A DNA stretch of 7,316 nucleotides from OMOG01 sp041485845. GTDB taxonomy: Bacteria; Acidobacteriota; Terriglobia; Bryobacterales; Bryobacteraceae. The notes beneath the pieces were generated by a model. That model made no database searches. It was given only the letters and a program-made list of their open reading frames with translations, and had not been told where the DNA came from. A program made the position numbers and the translations under genes. Shown here piece after piece: positions 4,444 to 7,316 of the stretch (position 1 is the first letter of the stretch; every line of letters begins with the position of its first letter). The stretch lies in contig JBGPKH010000465.1 in assembly GCA_041485845.1 (NCBI GenBank), positions 1 to 7,316 of the forward strand, given 5' to 3'.

Positions 4444-6090
4444 ATGAATCCCTGGCTCCAGAATTTCAACCCGACGGGGAGCGTCGTGCTCTCCACCATC
4501 GCGGCGGCCATACCGGTATGCACGCTGTTCTTCTTTCTCGCGGTGCTCCGCAAGCCGGCATGGCTGGCGGCGGTCTATGCCTTTATCGCGGGGCTGGTCA
4601 TCGCCCTCGCCGTTTTCCGCATGCCCCCGATGATGGCAGCGGGCGCGGTCGCGCAAGGGCTCGTCTACGGCTGGTTTCGTATCGCCTGGATTGTGGTGGC
4701 GGCCGTCTTCATTTATGAAATCACGGTCGAATCCAAACAGTTCGAGATCATCAAGCAATCCATCGGCGGCATCTCCGACGATCGCCGCCTCCAGGTCCTC
4801 CTCATCGCCTTCGCTTTCGGCGCGCTGCTCGAAGGCGCGGGCGGCGGCGGCGCGCCGGTCGCTGTGTGCGGGGCGATGATGATCGGGCTCGGCTTCCCGC
4901 CGTTCCAGACCGCCCTGCTCTGCCTGATCGCCAACTCCGCTCCCGTGGCCTATGGCGGCCTGGGAAATCCGGTGCGCACGCTGGTCGCGGTGACCGGTCT
5001 CCCGGAGGCCGATTTCAGCGCCATGATCGGACGCATTCTGCCCATCGTCGTGCTGTTTCTTCCGTTCTGGCTGATGCGTGTGTTGTGCAAGACCCGCGAC
5101 GTGCTGGCGGTGTGGCCGGGTCTGCTGGTGTGCGGCATCACGTTCGGAAGTATCCAGTTCTTCTGGTCGAACTACATGGGCGCGTCGCTGGTCGACATTC
5201 TGGGCGGCCTCGGGACACTGGTGGTCCTGGCTCTGTTCTTCGGAAAGGTTTGGCAACCGGCCAAAGTGTGGCGCATCGAGGGCGAAGCGCCCGCCGCCAC
5301 GAAAACCGTGAGCCTGGGCTTCGGAAAGATTGTGCTGGCGTGGTCGCCGTTTCTTCTGCTGGCTGTCTTTGTAGTGGTGTGGGGATTGAAACCGGTGGCC
5401 GGAGCGCTGGATAAGTTTTCATGGAAACAGCCGGTGCCCGGACTGCACCAACTGGTGGTTCGCGTGCCGCCCGTGGTTGTCGCAGAGCGCAAGGAGGATG
5501 CGTACTTCGACGTGTCCTGGCTCTCCACAGTCGGCACCGGCACGTTCATCGCCGGACTGATCGCGGGCCCGTTGGTAGGCCTGTCGCTCAAGAGAACGGT
5601 GCGGGTGTTCATCCGCAGCACCTGGAGGCTGCGGCTCAGCATTGTGGCGATCATGGCGATGCTCGGCCTGGGATATCTCACGCGCTACTGCGGGATGGAC
5701 GCCACCATGGGGATGGCGATGGCGCACACCGGCGTGCTATTCCCCTTCTTCGGAACGCTGATCGGGTGGTTGGGCGTGGCGCTCAGCGGCACCGATGCCG
5801 GCTCCAACGCGCTCTTCGGCAGCTTCCAGGTGATCACCGCGAACAAGCTTGGGCTCAGCCCCATCCTGATGGGCGCGGCCAACAGCGCCGGCGGCGTGAT
5901 GGGGAAAATGATCGCCGCGCAGTCGCTGGTCATCGGATGCGCGGTGACCGGGCAGGAAGGCAAGGAGGGGCTGCTGTTTCGCGCGGTGATGAAACACAGC
6001 CTGGGGCTGGGCGCGATCGTGGCGCTGATCGTGCTCCTGTACGCGTACGTGTTTCCCGGAGCGATTCCCAGCGGACACCAATATTGGTAA
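4444..6090 (+). CDS. lldP: lactate permease (LctP/LldP) family carboxylate:proton symporter
   Basis: Inner-membrane permease of the LctP/LldP/GlcA family, which imports lactate, glycolate and similar monocarboxylates with protons. From ATG 4444 it is 548 residues, matching the roughly 550 of E. coli LldP, and aligns throughout: MNPWLQNFNPTGSVVLS at the start, EITVESKQFEIIKQSI, LCLIANSAPVAYGGLG, VRVPPVVV, SGTDAGSNALFG (448-459) and a conserved C-terminus (MGAANSAGGVMGKMIAAQSLVIGCAVTG). About 12-14 hydrophobic segments are visible. The motif LEGAAGFGAPV of LldP reads LEGAGGGGAPV here (129-139). The frame stays open upstream to 3937, but that extension is hydrophilic, Pro/Arg-rich and unlike the family, so 4444 is the start despite a weak Shine-Dalgarno. 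Beside exported sugar enzymes the substrate may be a sugar acid rather than lactate (inference). It probably forms a transcript with the dehydratase-like gene downstream. Confidence 0.92.
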   Translation: MNPWLQNFNPTGSVVLSTIAAAIPVCTLFFFLAVLRKPAWLAAVYAFIAGLVIALAVFRMPPMMAAGAVAQGLVYGWFRIAWIVVAAVFIYEITVESKQFEIIKQSIGGISDDRRLQVLLIAFAFGALLEGAGGGGAPVAVCGAMMIGLGFPPFQTALLCLIANSAPVAYGGLGNPVRTLVAVTGLPEADFSAMIGRILPIVVLFLPFWLMRVLCKTRDVLAVWPGLLVCGITFGSIQFFWSNYMGASLVDILGGLGTLVVLALFFGKVWQPAKVWRIEGEAPAATKTVSLGFGKIVLAWSPFLLLAVFVVVWGLKPVAGALDKFSWKQPVPGLHQLVVRVPPVVVAERKEDAYFDVSWLSTVGTGTFIAGLIAGPLVGLSLKRTVRVFIRSTWRLRLSIVAIMAMLGLGYLTRYCGMDATMGMAMAHTGVLFPFFGTLIGWLGVALSGTDAGSNALFGSFQVITANKLGLSPILMGAANSAGGVMGKMIAAQSLVIGCAVTGQEGKEGLLFRAVMKHSLGLGAIVALIVLLYAYVFPGAIPSGHQYW

Positions 6091-6093
6091 CAT

Positions 6094-6110
6094 CGGCGGC
6101 CTTGCCGCCG
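6094..6110. repeat. 7-bp hairpin in the permease-dehydratase spacer
   Basis: CGGCGGC (6094-6100) pairs perfectly with GCCGCCG (6104-6110) around CTT, starting 3 bases after the permease stop. The next bases (GTCTCTAACAAAGG) have no T-tract, and the following Shine-Dalgarno is only 10 bases away. It therefore looks like an mRNA stem between cistrons rather than a terminator. Confidence 0.6.
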
Positions 6111-6120
6111 GTCTCTAACA

Positions 6121-6126
6121 AAGGAG
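6121..6126 (+). promoter_or_regulatory. Shine-Dalgarno for the dehydratase-like gene
   Basis: AAGGAG is 6 bases before ATG 6133. It supports that start, which keeps the twin-arginine signal peptide intact. Confidence 0.8.
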
Positions 6127-6132
6127 CTACCC

Positions 6133-7316
6133 ATGCAACGTCGGAATCTCTTACAAGCCATCGGGACTGCCGGCCTCCTCGGCCTCACCAGCCCCCGCGA
6201 ACAGAAAGCTCAGGAGCAGGTGGCCCGAGCCACGCGCGCGATGCCCATTCCCAAGATCAAAGACATCGGCGTGATCGAATGCCAGCCCGCGGGCGTACGC
6301 CTCACCGTGGTCAAGATCACCACCGACCAGGACGGTCTCTACGGCTACGGCTGCGCCACCTTCACCCAGCGCGCCGACTTGGTCAAACCCGCCGTCGAGC
6401 GGTATCTGAAGCCCTTCCTCATGGGCAAGACCACCGACCGCATCGAGGACATCTGGCAGTCCTGCTACGACAGCTCCTACTGGAAGAACGGCCCGGTGCT
6501 CAACAACGCGCTCAGCGGCATCGACCAGGCGTTGTGGGACATCAAAGGCCGCCAGGCCGGCATGCCGGTCTACCAACTCGCCGGCGGCAAGTGCCGCGAG
6601 GCCGCCGATTGCTACGGCCACGCCGATGGCGCAGACTTCTCGAACACCGTGGAGAGCGCCAAGCGCCTCATGGAGCAGGGATTCCGCCACGTCCGCGTGC
6701 AGGTGGGAGTGCCCGGTATGGCCGGCTACGGCAGCGCGCGCGGAAGCGCCCCGGTCAAAGCCCTGCACAGCCAACCCGTCTTCGAACCCGCCGTCTACTG
6801 CCGCCGCGCCATGAAGCTCTTCGAAATCTGCCGTAAGGAGCTCGGCGAGGAAGTCGAACTGCTCCACGACGTCCACGAGCGCGTCTCCCCCAACCAGGCC
6901 GTGCAGTTCTGCAAAGATGCCGAGAAGTTCAAGCTGTTCTTCGTGGAGGATCCGCTATCCCCCGAGGACATCGCCTACTTCCGCCAGATCCGCCAGAACT
7001 GCGCCACCCCCATCGCCATGGGAGAGCTCTTCAACAGCCCGCACGAGTGGCAGCCGCTCATTGCCGAACGGCTGATCGACTACATCCGCGTGCATGTCTC
7101 GCAAACCGGCGGCTTCACACCCTCGCGCAAGATTGCGATCCTCGGCGAGAACTTCGGGGTAAAGACGGCATGGCACGGCCCGGGCGATGTCTCGCCCATC
7201 GGCCACATGGCCAACGTCACGCTCGACCTGGTCAGCTACAATTTCGGCATACAGGAATATTCCGCCTTCAATCCGCGGACGCGGGAAATCTTCTCCGGCT
7301 GCCCCGAGATGAAGGA
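6133..7316 (+). CDS. exported mannonate dehydratase-like (ManD/RspA) enolase-superfamily protein, 3' partial
   Basis: Enolase-superfamily protein of the D-mannonate dehydratase/RspA group; ManD converts D-mannonate to 2-keto-3-deoxy-D-gluconate. 394 codons are present and the frame is open at the window edge; perhaps 30-40 residues are missing. MQRRNLLQAIGTAGLLGLT is a Tat-like signal, unusual because well-studied ManD is cytoplasmic. The capping domain runs about 42-150, then the barrel. Expected metal ligands are D246 (HDVHE), E272 (VEDPL) and E298 (MGELF); H248 matches the catalytic His and R203 (GYGSARG) probably the catalytic Arg. The C-terminal half keeps family motifs (DYIRVHVSQTGG, TAWHGPGDVSPIGH, NFGIQEY). 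By my alignment from memory, the segment reading YYEPA in Novosphingobium ManD reads VFEPA here (216-220), so the catalytic Tyr would be Phe217. Activity may therefore be altered or absent, or the substrate may be another acid sugar. It follows the permease by 42 bases. Confidence 0.88.
   Translation, partial: MQRRNLLQAIGTAGLLGLTSPREQKAQEQVARATRAMPIPKIKDIGVIECQPAGVRLTVVKITTDQDGLYGYGCATFTQRADLVKPAVERYLKPFLMGKTTDRIEDIWQSCYDSSYWKNGPVLNNALSGIDQALWDIKGRQAGMPVYQLAGGKCREAADCYGHADGADFSNTVESAKRLMEQGFRHVRVQVGVPGMAGYGSARGSAPVKALHSQPVFEPAVYCRRAMKLFEICRKELGEEVELLHDVHERVSPNQAVQFCKDAEKFKLFFVEDPLSPEDIAYFRQIRQNCATPIAMGELFNSPHEWQPLIAERLIDYIRVHVSQTGGFTPSRKIAILGENFGVKTAWHGPGDVSPIGHMANVTLDLVSYNFGIQEYSAFNPRTREIFSGCPEMK

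Noticed and set aside
5421..6836. Long + strand open frame (471 codons) spanning the permease end and the dehydratase start
   Set aside because: It is Arg-rich and runs across two well-supported genes in another frame, with no conserved motif.

Overview
This GC-rich window (7,316 bases) carries four genes, all on the + strand and all apparently part of a carbohydrate or sugar-acid utilisation locus: a secreted glycoside hydrolase with an inserted discoidin domain (467-2665), a Tat-type exported sugar isomerase/epimerase-like TIM barrel (2889-3932), a lactate permease (LctP/LldP) family transporter (4444-6090), and a Tat-type exported enolase-superfamily protein of the mannonate dehydratase/RspA group (6133 to the window end, 3' truncated). 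The gene content, high GC, exported sugar enzymes and GC-rich palindromic intergenic repeats fit an environmental polysaccharide degrader. My best guess is Acidobacteriota (Solibacter/Bryobacter-like). Planctomycetota or Verrucomicrobiota are alternatives, and no rRNA or tRNA is present to decide.

Layout: 1-452 holds no credible gene but is dense in inverted repeats, including an 18/20 inverted pair and two other long hairpins. The hydrolase follows, with an uncertain start. Its last six codons and stop lie inside the first copy of a 65-67 base tandem duplication (2645-2776). A degenerate 10-11 base tandem repeat then leads into a strong Shine-Dalgarno and the isomerase. The 511-base gap 3933-4443 has a perfect 11-bp hairpin with a competing third arm, a 7-bp palindrome followed by a nine-codon ORF, a possible frameshifted P-loop remnant, and a small hairpin abutting the permease start. 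The permease and the dehydratase-like gene are 42 bases apart and probably share a transcript.

Working model (inference): the hydrolase releases sugars or uronic/aldonic acids outside the cytoplasm, the two Tat-type enzymes rearrange or dehydrate them in the periplasm, and the carboxylate permease imports the acid product. I found no clearly unprecedented system. The points most worth a second look are the exported sugar-acid enzymes next to a carboxylate permease, the unusual residues at conserved active-site or pore motifs in three of the four proteins, and the repeat and hairpin architecture of the spacers.
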